The notes beneath the pieces were generated by a model. That model was not told the origin of the DNA. It did no database searches and saw only the letters and a program-made list of their open reading frames with translations. Below, piece by piece: positions 33,587-41,397 of a stretch of DNA of 41,397 bases. The DNA is from an uncultured Alphaproteobacteria bacterium (lineage in GTDB: Bacteria; Pseudomonadota; Alphaproteobacteria; Rs-D84), in contig CALXMY010000009.1 in the NCBI GenBank assembly GCA_944389595.1, positions 1 through 41,397 on the forward strand, given 5' to 3'. The position numbers and the translations under genes are program-made. The first letter of the stretch is position 1; each line of letters begins with the position of its first letter.

Positions 33587-34741
33587 TTATTTATGCACCG
33601 CGTCACGCAACGATTCCGCAATTAATGTTGCAGGCGCACCATCCGTGCGATACCACAATGTATCCGCCGTTTTAAGTTCCGCAATCATTTGATTACGAAC
33701 CGCCGGTATTGTCAATTGACGAACCGCCCCCAATACATTTTCGGCCGTGGCATCATCGCCCAAAAATTCAGGATAAACACCACGATTTAATAAAATATTT
33801 ACCAACGAAACCCATTTAACACGAATAACCTGGCGTACCAACCATGTTGTAATTGGGTTCATTTTATAAATAACAATCGTCGGTATATGCAACATTGCCA
33901 ATTCCGCAGACACGGTTCCACTGGTAACAATTGCAATATATGTTCGTGCATATAAATCATAACGCTGGGCCGATGGTACCAATTCCGGCATAACATCCCA
34001 TGTTTTTATATTTTCGCGGACATATTCAATCGTTGTTTCCACCGTTGGAATTACAAATTTATATTCATTGTTACCATTTGCCACCAATTGATGAACAACC
34101 GCACGAAACACGGGCATCAATCGTTTTACTTCGGACATACGACTGCCCGGAACCAACGTTATTATTTTTTCATTATCATTTTGCCCGCGTTTTTTTGACA
34201 CATGCCGATTAACCAACCCATCAGCAATTGGGTGTCCAACCGCAATCGTTTCCAAACCATATTTTGTAAAATATGGCACTTCGAAATCAAAAAACGCGTA
34301 TAGTTTATCAAATGTACGCGCGTATTTTTTTGCGCGCCCCGCACGCCATGCCCAAACCTGGGGCGCAACAACATGATGAAATTTTAATCCATCATTAATC
34401 AATTTTTGCCCCGCGGACATTTTACGCAATTTTTTTATAACACTTTTTGCAAAACCGGGTGAATCAATTGTCAAAACAATATCCGGACGCATCGCAAGTA
34501 TCGCATTCACAGTTTGATTTATTCGACGTGTCAATGTTCGCGCGTGCGCAGCAACCTCTAACACCCCCATAACAGATAAATCAGACATTGGGAATAATGA
34601 ATCCAGTCCAACCGAAATCATATTTTCCCCGCCAATGCCATAAAATTCTGCATCCGGCATTGCACGCATTATACGCGCGCCCAAAACATCGCCAGAAACC
34701 TCGCCAGCGATTATAAATACTTTGATTTTTTTATTCTGCAT
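33587..34741 (-). CDS. lpxB: Lipid-A-disaccharide synthase LpxB
   Basis: Joins UDP-2,3-diacylglucosamine and lipid X to form the lipid A disaccharide at the inner membrane. From the ATG at 34741 it has 384 aa. Family motifs are IAGEVSGDVLGARIMRAM at the N-terminus, YGIGGENM, SLFPMSDLSVMGVLEV, TIDSPGF, HHVVAPQVWAWR and VGHPIADG, plus VPGSRMSEVKRLMP in the GT-B C-terminal domain. The last part (SGTVSAELA, IYKMNPIT) is also canonical. It overlaps the end of lpxA by 11 bp. Confidence 0.96.
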   Translation of the reverse strand: MQNKKIKVFIIAGEVSGDVLGARIMRAMPDAEFYGIGGENMISVGLDSLFPMSDLSVMGVLEVAAHARTLTRRINQTVNAILAMRPDIVLTIDSPGFAKSVIKKLRKMSAGQKLINDGLKFHHVVAPQVWAWRAGRAKKYARTFDKLYAFFDFEVPYFTKYGLETIAVGHPIADGLVNRHVSKKRGQNDNEKIITLVPGSRMSEVKRLMPVFRAVVHQLVANGNNEYKFVIPTVETTIEYVRENIKTWDVMPELVPSAQRYDLYARTYIAIVTSGTVSAELAMLHIPTIVIYKMNPITTWLVRQVIRVKWVSLVNILLNRGVYPEFLGDDATAENVLGAVRQLTIPAVRNQMIAELKTADTLWYRTDGAPATLIAESLRDAVHK

Positions 34742-35528
34742 TTTTAGATGTGCCAATTCCACGCTTTGAACGATTTTCAATAAAATCAATTGCGTCCATT
34801 GCGTATTTGTTATTTTTTACTTCCTTGCGTATGCGGGCCAATCGTTCATCAACCGTGCCATCATTTTCACGAAATACCGCGGAATAAACCATATGTATTG
34901 CATGCATATCTTCATTAGTAAACCCGTGCCGCATTAATCCAACACGATTTATAGTGCGATATACCGCGCGTGGTCCATCATAAATGGCATACGGCAAAAC
35001 ATCATTTCCAACCCCGGACATTCCACCGATAAACGCATTGCGTCCAATACGCGCAAATTGCAAAACCATGACACCGCCCGACAAAATGGCGTAATCTTCG
35101 ACCTCTACGTGGCCGGCAACCTGAACCAGGTTTGACATAACAACACTGTTACCAATTTTGCAATCATGCCCAACATGTGCGTTAACCATTATCTGGCAAT
35201 CGTCACCAATAACCGTTCCATCCGATGCCGGTGTTCCGGAATGAATTGTCACATATTCACGAATTTTACAGCGTTTACCAATACGTAACCCCGTCATCGC
35301 GGATTCATCCTGCCATTTTAAATCCTGGCTCATAACGCCCAAAACGGCAAAAGGATAAACGATTGAATCATCACCAATGGATGTTTTACCATCAATAATA
35401 ACATTGGAAACCAATTCCACACGATCGCCCAAAACAACATTTGGGCCAACAATACAGAACGGACCAATTTTGCAGTCTGTGCCCAAAACGGCACCATCAT
35501 GTATAACAGCTGTTGGATGTATCATCAT
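34731..35528 (-). CDS. lpxA: UDP-N-acetylglucosamine acyltransferase LpxA
   Basis: First enzyme of lipid A synthesis, transferring a 3-hydroxyacyl chain from ACP to UDP-GlcNAc. 265 aa from the first of two tandem ATGs (35528 or 35525). The left-handed beta helix shows hexapeptide repeats from IHPTAVIHDGAVLG onward. The catalytic-His region is NAHVGHDC, matching the E. coli H125 neighbourhood. GGMSGVGNDVLPYA and the C-terminal helical bundle are present. Weak AGG-type ribosome site. The usual neighbours lpxD and fabZ are absent. Confidence 0.96.
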   Translation of the reverse strand: MMIHPTAVIHDGAVLGTDCKIGPFCIVGPNVVLGDRVELVSNVIIDGKTSIGDDSIVYPFAVLGVMSQDLKWQDESAMTGLRIGKRCKIREYVTIHSGTPASDGTVIGDDCQIMVNAHVGHDCKIGNSVVMSNLVQVAGHVEVEDYAILSGGVMVLQFARIGRNAFIGGMSGVGNDVLPYAIYDGPRAVYRTINRVGLMRHGFTNEDMHAIHMVYSAVFRENDGTVDERLARIRKEVKNNKYAMDAIDFIENRSKRGIGTSKNAE

Positions 35529-35614
35529 AATATTCAGGCCTATATTTTTTCTTTGTTTTCGCCTGGAATAATACATTATGCGCGCACGAATTGGTATTCA
35601 ATAAATATAACAAA

Positions 35615-36622
35615 TTATAACAAAAATCCCATACGCCGTATATTATTTGCGCGTGGTAACATACCCCAATATAAAATCCCCAATGCAGTCAACACAGGCA
35701 TTGTTGTTATAACACCAAACAATCCAATTGCCATTGCATAAACATTTTCATCAATATGTTCCGGTATTTTTTCCGCATGTGCCACAGACAATGCAAATAC
35801 GACAAAAAACATCAACGTCATTCCCAAAAACACCGGCACTGATTCGGTCAGAACGAACAACGCCATACATAAAATAGCAATAAAACGTCCCAACCATTTT
35901 AATTTTACATATGCGCTGTGCCGAATAATCCCACGCGGACGCACATTACGCAATGCCACCGTTGCCGCCACCAGCATCGACATTAATATCAAAGCCATCA
36001 AATGCACCGGTGTCAACGCCCCCAATTGACCAAATCGGAAAAATTCGGGTTGCATTAAAATTGCGACTGTTGTTGCCAAAATTATCAACAATGTCCCGGC
36101 CACAGGGCGCATTTCACGTCGCGGTGCCCGCCCAATTAACAGTCCAATCAACAGTGCGCCAATTTGTAATATCGGTCCCCACCATGCGTGCAAATCAGAT
36201 AATCCCACAATTACCAGCACAATTAACCACGCACCCAAAATTCCATATTTTTGTTTACGCGAGGCACCACGAAATTTTGGCAATTTTATTTGTTTTGAAT
36301 ATGTTCCAATAAACATAGCAGACACAAAAACTATTGCGGCAACCATAAACGGTAAAATAGTAACATTATCGCGCAAAACACCGTAATTTCCGCCAAACAT
36401 AACAACCCACGCCAATGTCATCAAAACAGTCCACAACGATGCACGTGGCATTATATTACGCGCATTCCACCCAACGCGCTGTAAAAATGCATTTCCACAA
36501 AACCAAACCAGCGCAAACAACGGCATTGCCAAAATTGCCCACCACAAAAACGCCGGTGCCGCCAACGCAGCATTATTAAACGCGCTGATTGCACTTTGAA
36601 CTATCATTGTATTCTCAAACAT
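35615..36622 (-). CDS. Polytopic membrane protein of unknown function
   Basis: Not recognised; 335 aa with about nine hydrophobic segments, beginning FLWWAILAMPLFALVWF. Short basic loops (RGASRKQK, GRAPRREMRP, RNVRPRG) follow a positive-inside pattern. The start at 36622 is supported by AAAAGG 8 nt upstream. It lies about 85 nt upstream of lpxA on the same strand, so it may be co-expressed with lipid A genes. Its start is 20 bp from the divergent methyltransferase gene. Confidence 0.78.
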   Translation of the reverse strand: MFENTMIVQSAISAFNNAALAAPAFLWWAILAMPLFALVWFCGNAFLQRVGWNARNIMPRASLWTVLMTLAWVVMFGGNYGVLRDNVTILPFMVAAIVFVSAMFIGTYSKQIKLPKFRGASRKQKYGILGAWLIVLVIVGLSDLHAWWGPILQIGALLIGLLIGRAPRREMRPVAGTLLIILATTVAILMQPEFFRFGQLGALTPVHLMALILMSMLVAATVALRNVRPRGIIRHSAYVKLKWLGRFIAILCMALFVLTESVPVFLGMTLMFFVVFALSVAHAEKIPEHIDENVYAMAIGLFGVITTMPVLTALGILYWGMLPRANNIRRMGFLL

Positions 36623-36642
36623 AAACTTGCCTTTTTATTTTG

Positions 36643-37344
36643 ATGAATTATTATATAGACATGCCACAAAAACAAGCAATTTTTACCCTGATGGGGGGAC
36701 GCATACGCATATTTCGTGGGCGATATAACCCAACCGCCGACGCAGTATGGTTGGCGGCATTTGCCCCCGGCAATATAAATACCATGCTGGATGTCGGCAT
36801 CGGCACGGGCGGGACGGGGCTGTGCGCGATTGCAAACAATGAAAAAATTCATCTGACCGGAATTGATATATCAAATGAAATGTTAACCGAATGCGCAAAA
36901 AACGCGGACTTAAACGGTTATGCGGTTGAACTAATAAACGCCGATATATCATCATGGCGCACACCGCGTACATTTGACACAGTTATAACAAATCCGCCGT
37001 ATTTTCGTGGCACGCCGGCCCGACATAATGCACATCATAATGCAAACCTGGCAATATGGGTTCGCAGGTGTGTTGCCCGGGTCCGCCCACGGGGATATTT
37101 TTGCATAATCGTCGCCGCGGATCGTATTGGCGAAGTAATTGCCGAAATGCATAATCATTGTGGCGACATAACAATATTACCATTGTTTGGCGCAAAACAT
37201 ACGGCCGAACGCGTACTGATACGTGGTCGCGTGGGCACGCGGGGCGGGGTAACATTGTATTCGGGGCTGCCCATGAATTACGAACCCGTATTGCGCGACG
37301 GCTTGACTATTGATACAGTATTGTCTAAACTGGGCTGGAAATGA
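36643..37344 (+). CDS. tRNA1(Val) adenine-37 N6-methyltransferase-like protein (TrmN6/YfiC family)
   Basis: 233-aa SAM-dependent methyltransferase. The N-terminal GRYNPTADAVWLAAFAP signature, SAM motif I LDVGIGTGGTGLCA, the acidic loop GIDIS and the catalytic NPPYF (N6-adenine type) are characteristic of COG4123. It probably methylates A37 of tRNA-Val; the exact substrate is inferred. The start could be the ATG at 36643 or a later one at 36661; no ribosome site is clear. Its stop overlaps the next start (ATGA). Confidence 0.85.
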   Translation: MNYYIDMPQKQAIFTLMGGRIRIFRGRYNPTADAVWLAAFAPGNINTMLDVGIGTGGTGLCAIANNEKIHLTGIDISNEMLTECAKNADLNGYAVELINADISSWRTPRTFDTVITNPPYFRGTPARHNAHHNANLAIWVRRCVARVRPRGYFCIIVAADRIGEVIAEMHNHCGDITILPLFGAKHTAERVLIRGRVGTRGGVTLYSGLPMNYEPVLRDGLTIDTVLSKLGWK

Positions 37345-38618
37345 TAAATTTTATAGCACGATATTTTACATCGCTGTGGGCATTTATAACATCGCCATTT
37401 CGGGCGATGTGGCGTGTTATATGCCGTATTTTTCCGCCGCGCGAATTTACTGTAATGGACACCCCACGTGGCAACGTTTACACTTTCAAGCAAAGCAGTT
37501 TTTGGCGTTTTACCACATTTTGTGGCAAAATCGGACTGATTGTTTGGGCCGCATGGTCAACATATGTGTTTGTATACCATCGTCCATTGTTGCAAAAGCG
37601 CACCCAGGAATTGGCCGACGCGGAATCAATGCACGCACGCCAAATGACTGATTTACAGGTTTATTTGGAAAAATATAACAATCTGACACGTGATTTAAAC
37701 GTAATTGATGATAAAATATTAAATTCCGATGATTTGACTGATAAACAAAAAGAAGAGCTGATGAACAGCCGCCTGAAAACATGGGGGGAATTGGATTTTC
37801 TGCGCACACGTTTAACGGAAATGTTTACAAATGAAAAATATGCCGCTGAATATACAAAATTGTCCGAATTATCCGCGGAATATGAATTAACACGCGCGGA
37901 AAACGATTCATTGAAAAAACGCAACACGCAATTGATTGAATCTATGCAGCAAATAACCACCGCGGATGCACAAATCGTCGATATGGTTTCACAACTGACC
38001 GATGAAAATATTGATACATTGCGTAATAATATAAAGGGCATAACCAGTACAATTGCTTCATTGGGATTAACACAAAACAAATTAATTAACAGTGCCAATA
38101 AATTTTCAAACCCATTGGTGGGTGCGGCATTTACGCCAATTGAATTCGATAAAAATCTGGATCCAAAATATCAAAAATTGGCCGACGATTTGGAATTGTG
38201 GAATGGGCTGACGAAATTAAATAATATGTTACCATTGGGTGCCCCGGTTGACAAGCCCCGTGTAACTTCAAATTTTGGCACCCGCGACGATCCATTTACC
38301 GGCGAACCAAAAAAACACCGTGGAATTGATTTTGCCGGAAAAATAGGCACCGAATTAATGGCTGTGGCACCGGGACGCGTGGTATCAGCCGGCGAACGCG
38401 TTGGTTATGGCACAACGGTCGAAATTGATCATGGATTGGGCTTTACCACATTATATGCACATTTGTCGCAAATATTGGTCACGCGTGGCGATTGGGTGCG
38501 CCCCGGGACAGTTATTGGACTGGCCGGATCAACAGGGCGTTCAACTGGGCCGCATTTGCATTATGAAATTCGATACAAGGGCGTTCCATTTGATCCATCT
38601 AAATTTGTAAAGGAATAA
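37341..38618 (+). CDS. Membrane-anchored M23 (LytM) metallopeptidase
   Basis: 425 aa. A basic cytoplasmic N-terminus is followed by one membrane helix (about 58-80) and a long coiled coil (about 85-250). A C-terminal LytM domain (about 300-425) follows. The zinc ligands are intact: H326 and D330 in HRGIDFAG, and the HLH motif at 405-407 (GPHLHYEI). It probably cleaves peptidoglycan cross-bridges in the periplasm. It overlaps the upstream methyltransferase by 4 bp and is followed after 3 bp by a bactofilin. This pairing is known in several bacteria, where bactofilins position M23 enzymes for cell-shape control. Confidence 0.93.
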   Translation: MINFIARYFTSLWAFITSPFRAMWRVICRIFPPREFTVMDTPRGNVYTFKQSSFWRFTTFCGKIGLIVWAAWSTYVFVYHRPLLQKRTQELADAESMHARQMTDLQVYLEKYNNLTRDLNVIDDKILNSDDLTDKQKEELMNSRLKTWGELDFLRTRLTEMFTNEKYAAEYTKLSELSAEYELTRAENDSLKKRNTQLIESMQQITTADAQIVDMVSQLTDENIDTLRNNIKGITSTIASLGLTQNKLINSANKFSNPLVGAAFTPIEFDKNLDPKYQKLADDLELWNGLTKLNNMLPLGAPVDKPRVTSNFGTRDDPFTGEPKKHRGIDFAGKIGTELMAVAPGRVVSAGERVGYGTTVEIDHGLGFTTLYAHLSQILVTRGDWVRPGTVIGLAGSTGRSTGPHLHYEIRYKGVPFDPSKFVKE

Positions 38619-38621
38619 AAA

Positions 38622-38975
38622 ATGTTGGCATTTACAAACGCAAAAGAAAAACAATCACCGACAATAATTGGTGCGGGATGCAAATTGACCGGCGATATAA
38701 AAACCGACCACACGGTACAAATTCATGGCAATGTTGTTGGCAATATTACCGCCGAAACCGTTATCATCGGGCGGGGCGGTCGTGTTGTTGGGAAAATAAC
38801 CGCCACAAATTTATTCCTGCATGGGGCATTGGATGGTCCGGCAACTGTTAATACTGCGAATATTTTCAGTAACGCGCAAATGACCGGTACATTATCATAT
38901 TTCACATTAAACATAACCGGAAATACAGGATTGGAATGCAAACTGGCAAAACGCAAGGATAAAAAAAATGAATAA
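38622..38975 (+). CDS. Bactofilin (polymer-forming cytoskeletal protein)
   Basis: 117 aa. The central right-handed beta-helix (about 15-105) is built from short Gly/Val/Ile repeats (TIIGAGCKLTGDIKTD, VQIHGNVVGNITAE, VIIGRGGRVVGKITA, LFLHGALDGPATV). It has short disordered ends, the C-terminal one Lys-rich. Bactofilins polymerise without nucleotide at the membrane. It follows the M23 peptidase gene by 3 bp and overlaps rpiB by 8 bp. Confidence 0.93.
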   Translation: MLAFTNAKEKQSPTIIGAGCKLTGDIKTDHTVQIHGNVVGNITAETVIIGRGGRVVGKITATNLFLHGALDGPATVNTANIFSNAQMTGTLSYFTLNITGNTGLECKLAKRKDKKNE

Positions 38976-39414
38976 AACCATATCAAAGATATACATTGCG
39001 GCCGATCATCGCGGGGTGGGGGTTAAATTATATTTAATCGAAATGTTATCGGCCGTCGGATATAACGTTGTGAATTTGGGCACTGATGACATGAATACCC
39101 CTGTTGATTTCCCAGATGTCGTAAAAACATTGGCTGACACAATGGAAACAGATGAAAAATCTCGTGGTATTTTGATTTGTGGCACGGGTGCCGGCATGCA
39201 AATCGCAGCAAATCGTTACCGTCATCTGCGTGCATCACGATGCGATCGTCCGTCCCAGGCCCGTGATGACCGATTTCATGATGATATAAATGTTCTGGCA
39301 TTGGCCGCCGATGATATTGATATAGAGATAGCGTTCCTGGTATCGCGCGCTTTTCTGGAAAGCCCATTTGACGAATGTGAACGCCGTGTGCGCAGATTGA
39401 AAAAAATATCATGA
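38968..39414 (+). CDS. rpiB: Ribose-5-phosphate isomerase B
   Basis: Interconverts ribose-5-phosphate and ribulose-5-phosphate; 148 aa. The N-terminal AADHRG motif holds D13 and H14. The active-site cysteine is C71 in ICGTGAGMQIAANR. The usual RxHNDANVLALG motif reads RFHDDINVLALAADD, so the His is kept but the neighbouring Asn and the final Gly are changed. AAGG lies 8 nt before the ATG, which overlaps the bactofilin stop. Last gene of the 36643-39414 run. Confidence 0.92.
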   Translation: MNKTISKIYIAADHRGVGVKLYLIEMLSAVGYNVVNLGTDDMNTPVDFPDVVKTLADTMETDEKSRGILICGTGAGMQIAANRYRHLRASRCDRPSQARDDRFHDDINVLALAADDIDIEIAFLVSRAFLESPFDECERRVRRLKKIS

Positions 39415-39415
39415 T

Positions 39416-39443
39416 AAAAAAACGCCCATTTGGGCGTTTTTTT
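39416..39443. terminator. Bidirectional terminator between rpiB and leuS
   Basis: AAAAAAACGCCCA and TGGGCGTTTTTTT flank a very short TT loop, symmetric for the two convergent genes. Confidence 0.85.
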
Positions 39444-41397
39444 ATTTCTTTATAACGAAATTCACCAACTTGTTTGGCACAACAATTGTTTTTACAATTT
39501 CCACACCATCCAATTTACGTGCGGCGATATTACGCGCCGTGGCGATAATTTCATCATTTGATGCATCAACACCAATTTGAAAATCACCCGCACGTTTGCC
39601 ATTAACTGATGCAACAATTGTCATTGTTGTTTTTACCAATTTTGATTCATCATATGCCGGCCACGGTTGAAACACCAGCATATCACTATGCCCCAAACGT
39701 TCCCAAATTTCTTCGGTCATATGCGGCGCGAACGGATTCAGCATTTGAATTAAAACCTCGTACGCGACACGCGGCATATTTCCATCAAAATGATTAATAA
39801 ATTCCATCATTGCGGAAATCGCAGTATTAAAACGCATATTTTCCAAACGTTCGGTCATATCGGCAATCAATTGATTAACCAAGCGTTCAGATTCCGCATC
39901 CATTGGCGCATCCGTCAATTTGTCTGCCATATTTTCCACACGTTTCAGGAATCTTTGCACACCGGCCAATGCGCCATCCGACCAATTTACATTCGTATCC
40001 CATGGCCCCAGTGACAACACCGTGGTACGTGCAGCATCCGCGCCAACGCGCGCCACCATTTCATCAACCTGGAATCCATTGCCGGCGGATTTGGACATCT
40101 TTTTCCCGTCCGACCCCATCAGCAATCCATTTGTGGTACGTTTTTTATATGGCTCGACAGTGTTCACAAACCCCAGGTCATATAAAGCCTTGTGCCAAAA
40201 ACGCGAATAAATCAAATGGCGGGTATTGTGTTCATTGCCACCATTATAATGATTAACCGGCATCCAACGTTCCAATTGCTCGCGCGAACAAAATTCATTG
40301 TCATTGCGCGGATCCAAATACCGCATATAATACCACGATGACCCCGCCCACTGTGGCATAGTATCCGTTTCGCGCCGCGCCGGTGCGCCACATTTCGGAC
40401 ACGTGGTATTTACCCAATCAGTCGCACGGGCCAGGGGACTTTCGCCATCCTCGGTCGGGCGATAATTTTCCATATATGGCTGCATCAACGGCAATTCAGA
40501 TTCAGGCACCGGCACCCAACCGCATTTTTCGCAATATACTAATGGAATTGGTTCACCCCAATACATCTGGCGCGAAAAACCCCAATCAGTCATTTTGAAA
40601 CGCGTTTTCGGCCGCGCGAAACCATGTTCCACGCCATACTTAATTGCGGCCGCAATGGCATCGGATTTATTCAATCCATCCAAGAACCCAGAATTTATAT
40701 GCACACCATCACCGGTCCAAACCTTGTCCGCCTCGCCACCATCAATCACAGGAATAATTTTCAAACCAAATTTTTTTGCAAAATCCCAATCGCGCTCATC
40801 ATGCGCCGGCACGGCCATAATTGTGCCATGTGCATAATTTACCAAAACATAGTCCGCCACGAATACCGGAATTTCCCCGCCAGTAAACGGATTGCGCGCC
40901 ATAATACCGTCCAGTTTAACGCCTGTTTTTTCACGCGTAATATCCGTGCGATCAAATTCGGATTTTTCGGCCGATTGCTTGATATACTCACGCACCGCAT
41001 CCGCATTTTTAATACGCCCCTCTGCCAACCATTTGGCAACCAGTTTATGTTCCGGCGCAATCGCACAGAATGTCGCACCGAATATAGTATCAACGCGCGT
41101 GGTATAAACGGTCATTACATCGTCACCAACCATAAAATCAACATCCGCGCCGGTGGATTTACCAATCCAATTTATTTGATCGCGTTTTACACGTTCCGGG
41201 TAATCAACTAATTTCAAATCATCCAACAAACGTTCGGCATATTTCGTAATCGCCAGATTCCACTGCATTTTTTCACGAATTTCGACCGGCCCATGACAAC
41301 GATTGCATTTGCCATCTTCTAATTCTTCGTTGGTCAACGTGGTGCGGCAATTCGGACACCAGTTCATCGGCAACATGGACTTGTACGCCAAACCCGC
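39442..41397 (-). CDS. leuS: Leucyl-tRNA synthetase, 5' end beyond window
   Basis: About the last 650 residues of a class I synthetase; the N-terminus with the HIGH motif lies outside the window. Visible parts: the zinc knuckle (CPNC...CNRC); the CP1 editing domain with TVYTTRVDTIFGATF and VPAHDERDWDFAKKF; a second CxxC zinc pair (CEKC, CPKC); the HNTRHLIYSRFWHKAL catalytic segment; KMSKS in GSDGKKMSKSAGN; and the anticodon-binding helical and C-terminal domains. The frame runs open to the window edge, so any start codon near 41391 is not genuine. Confidence 0.97.
   Translation of the reverse strand, partial: AGLAYKSMLPMNWCPNCRTTLTNEELEDGKCNRCHGPVEIREKMQWNLAITKYAERLLDDLKLVDYPERVKRDQINWIGKSTGADVDFMVGDDVMTVYTTRVDTIFGATFCAIAPEHKLVAKWLAEGRIKNADAVREYIKQSAEKSEFDRTDITREKTGVKLDGIMARNPFTGGEIPVFVADYVLVNYAHGTIMAVPAHDERDWDFAKKFGLKIIPVIDGGEADKVWTGDGVHINSGFLDGLNKSDAIAAAIKYGVEHGFARPKTRFKMTDWGFSRQMYWGEPIPLVYCEKCGWVPVPESELPLMQPYMENYRPTEDGESPLARATDWVNTTCPKCGAPARRETDTMPQWAGSSWYYMRYLDPRNDNEFCSREQLERWMPVNHYNGGNEHNTRHLIYSRFWHKALYDLGFVNTVEPYKKRTTNGLLMGSDGKKMSKSAGNGFQVDEMVARVGADAARTTVLSLGPWDTNVNWSDGALAGVQRFLKRVENMADKLTDAPMDAESERLVNQLIADMTERLENMRFNTAISAMMEFINHFDGNMPRVAYEVLIQMLNPFAPHMTEEIWERLGHSDMLVFQPWPAYDESKLVKTTMTIVASVNGKRAGDFQIGVDASNDEIIATARNIAARKLDGVEIVKTIVVPNKLVNFVIKK

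Overview
The window reads as a stretch of chromosome from an uncultured-type alphaproteobacterium. The strongest taxonomic marker is a GcrA cell-cycle regulator, a family essentially confined to Alphaproteobacteria. The Gram-negative envelope genes (lpxA, lpxB, ybgC-tolQRA, an outer-membrane barrel and a 17 kDa/SlyB-type lipoprotein) agree with this. The moderately AT-rich base composition (not calculated), compact spacing, short A-stem-T terminators and many secreted proteins without recognisable relatives suggest a host- or gut-associated lineage; that last step is inference. No rRNA, CRISPR array, transposase or phage gene was seen.

Layout. 1-617 is non-coding and full of palindromic repeats. 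618-3957 (minus) holds dnaK, rplY and rsmD, with tadA divergent. 4448-8270 (minus) is a tight run: alpha/beta-hydrolase-like protein, ruvB, ybgC, tolQ, tolR, tolA. 8403-11310 (plus) has a secreted protein, then an OmpR-like regulator and histidine kinase. 11327-20380 (plus) is housekeeping: argS, rplM-rpsI, tig, thyA, a beta-barrel protein, a lipoprotein, rpsA and a short adk, with acpS convergent. At 20898 a tRNA-Pro is followed by a 154-bp direct repeat that carries a second copy of the tRNA 3' end.

21360-33525 is the accessory and most novel part. It contains a large single-pass envelope protein (868 aa), gcrA, and a divergent prepilin peptidase. The peptidase is followed by an overlapping operon of three exported proteins of unknown function; one has a perfect 132-bp tandem repeat and a glycine zipper. 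Next come a small exported protein, four tRNAs (Val, Leu, Ala, Leu) on the minus strand, a TMEM175-type channel, and a 906-aa exported protein with repeated C-x6-C motifs. 33587-36622 (minus) is lpxB, lpxA and a polytopic membrane protein. 36643-39414 (plus) is a TrmN6-type methyltransferase, an M23 peptidase, a bactofilin and rpiB. leuS runs off the right edge.

Functional threads. Protein synthesis and folding: dnaK, tig, L25, L13, S9, S1, argS, leuS, RsmD, TadA and five tRNAs. Envelope building: Tol system, LpxA/LpxB, AcpS, M23 peptidase plus bactofilin, two-component pair, barrel and lipoprotein. The best candidate for an undescribed system is the exported-protein group at about 24.6-33.5 kb beside a prepilin peptidase. 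Regulatory points of interest are an apparently leaderless adk, an S1 mRNA with a long leader and no Shine-Dalgarno, a hairpin at the predicted 5' end of rplY mRNA, a heat-shock-like dnaK promoter and a GANTC palindrome upstream of gcrA. All product names come from motif reading; no database search was run.
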